This document shows, piece by piece, positions 63,485-64,000 of a DNA stretch of 64,000 bases (positions are counted from its first letter, which is position 1; every line of letters starts with the position of its first letter). Under the pieces are notes generated by a model, which had not been told where the DNA came from, made no database searches, and saw only the letters and a list, made by a program, of their open reading frames with translations. Both the position numbers and the translations under genes were made by a program. The stretch is taken from assembly GCA_037190485.1 (NCBI GenBank), contig JBBCJB010000016.1, positions 1 to 64,000 of the forward strand, read 5' to 3'. The stretch is from Parapedobacter sp037190485 (lineage in GTDB: Bacteria > Bacteroidota > Bacteroidia > Sphingobacteriales > Sphingobacteriaceae).

Positions 63485-64000
63485 ATGGAACGAAGGACGA
63501 TCGAAATCATGGATACGACACTGCGCGACGGGGAACAAACCTCTGGCGTGTCGTTTTCGGTTTCCGAGAAATTGACCATCGCCCAGCTCCTATTGGAGGA
63601 ACTTCGGGTGGATCGGGTGGAAGTAGCGTCCGCGCGCGTATCGCAAGGCGAGTTCGAAGCGGTGAAGGCGATAGCCGATTGGGCATCCCAACAGGGCTGC
63701 CTCAATCGGGTCGAGGTGCTTTCCTTTGTGGACAATGGCGTTTCCATCGGTTGGATGGAGAAAGCCGGCGTACGGGTACAGAACCTATTGACCAAAGGTT
63801 CGTTGAACCACCTTACCCACCAGTTGCGGAAGAAACCGGAACAGCATTTCGACGAAATCGCTGAAGTGATCCATGCGGCGGGGCGATGTGGCATGGAAAC
63901 CAACGTATACCTCGAGGATTGGAGCAATGGGATGCGCCATTCGCCAGATTATGTGTTCCAGTACCTCGATTTCCTGGTCTTGCAACCCATCAGGCGCGTC
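63485..64000 (+). CDS. Second LeuA-family synthase (2-isopropylmalate or citramalate synthase-like), partial
   Basis: The first 172 codons are in the window; the gene runs off the right edge. It begins MERRTIEIMDTTLRDGEQTS with the family's DTTLRDGEQ metal/substrate motif, followed by SFSVSEKLTIAQLLLEELRV and VEVASARVSQGEFEAVKAIA. The sequence diverges clearly from LeuA at 59915 (no AGFPISSPGDF segment), so it is not a recent copy. Position directly after leuD suggests it is co-transcribed. Relatives in this place in Bacteroidota may be (R)-citramalate synthases, which would feed isoleucine synthesis from pyruvate, or a second isopropylmalate synthase. The specificity cannot be decided from the part visible. 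Confidence 0.85.
   Translation, partial: MERRTIEIMDTTLRDGEQTSGVSFSVSEKLTIAQLLLEELRVDRVEVASARVSQGEFEAVKAIADWASQQGCLNRVEVLSFVDNGVSIGWMEKAGVRVQNLLTKGSLNHLTHQLRKKPEQHFDEIAEVIHAAGRCGMETNVYLEDWSNGMRHSPDYVFQYLDFLVLQPIRRV

Noticed and set aside
9..64000. Insertion sequences, phage genes, CRISPR arrays, tRNA or rRNA
   Set aside because: No transposase or integrase, no regular repeat-spacer pattern and no tRNA-like cloverleaf was noticed on either strand by eye; a tRNAscan or ISfinder search was not possible.

Overview
The window looks like chromosome of a Bacteroidota bacterium, most likely of the Sphingobacteriaceae type (Pedobacter/Parapedobacter-like; this rank is inference from gene content and a G+C content slightly above 50 percent, not from a marker gene). 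The main signs are three SusC/SusD pairs, an ECF sigma/FecR pair, promoters of the TTTG-N19..21-TAnnTTTG type, a short ATP synthase epsilon subunit split off with beta, and class II ketol-acid reductoisomerase. No tRNA, rRNA, CRISPR array, transposase or phage gene was seen.

Layout. (1) 1-139: start of a carbon starvation protein (CstA) gene leaving the window on the left. (2) 193-12193, minus strand: first glycan-utilisation locus: ECF sigma factor, FecR anti-sigma factor, SusC with an STN signalling domain, SusD, a two-domain FAD oxidoreductase, an SGNH hydrolase whose motifs are in circularly permuted order, and a second FAD oxidoreductase lipoprotein. (3) 12293-33853: second locus: a GntR regulator with a sugar-sensing domain, divergent from a plus-strand run of an unrecognised large secreted protein, SusC, SusD, a second unrecognised secreted protein, a GH92 alpha-mannosidase, an FAD oxidoreductase lipoprotein, an SGNH hydrolase, an apparently cytosolic FAD oxidoreductase and a sodium:solute symporter. 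(4) 33909-36811: thiol peroxidase, glucose-6-phosphate isomerase (convergent, stop codons overlapping) and a small membrane protein. (5) 36832-48867: third locus: a LacI regulator divergent from a cytosolic FAD oxidoreductase, an MFS transporter, SusC, SusD and two tandem GH51 arabinofuranosidases. (6) 48885-50997: a thioredoxin-like gene remnant, then atpD-atpC behind a consensus promoter and closed by a strong terminator. (7) 51308-64000: branched-chain amino acid genes ilvE-ilvD-ilvB-ilvN-dinB-ilvC, then a ModF-like ABC protein with its own promoter, leuA-leuC-leuD and a second LeuA-like gene cut by the window end.

How it fits together. The three glycan loci use three different regulators (sigma/anti-sigma, GntR, LacI) but share one unusual trait: each carries members of one FAD-dependent oxidoreductase family, five in total. 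Three have export signals and lie with SusC/SusD; two lack them and each sits directly upstream of an inner-membrane transporter gene. I infer that oxidation of a sugar, sugar derivative or glycoside is part of catabolism here, once in the periplasm and once after uptake. This possible oxidative glycan-utilisation arrangement, the permuted SGNH hydrolase and the two unrecognised large secreted proteins are the most interesting parts of the window. The substrates cannot be read from the sequence; GH92 points to alpha-mannosides and GH51 to arabinofuranosides. The final 13 kb is housekeeping biosynthesis of valine, isoleucine and leucine.
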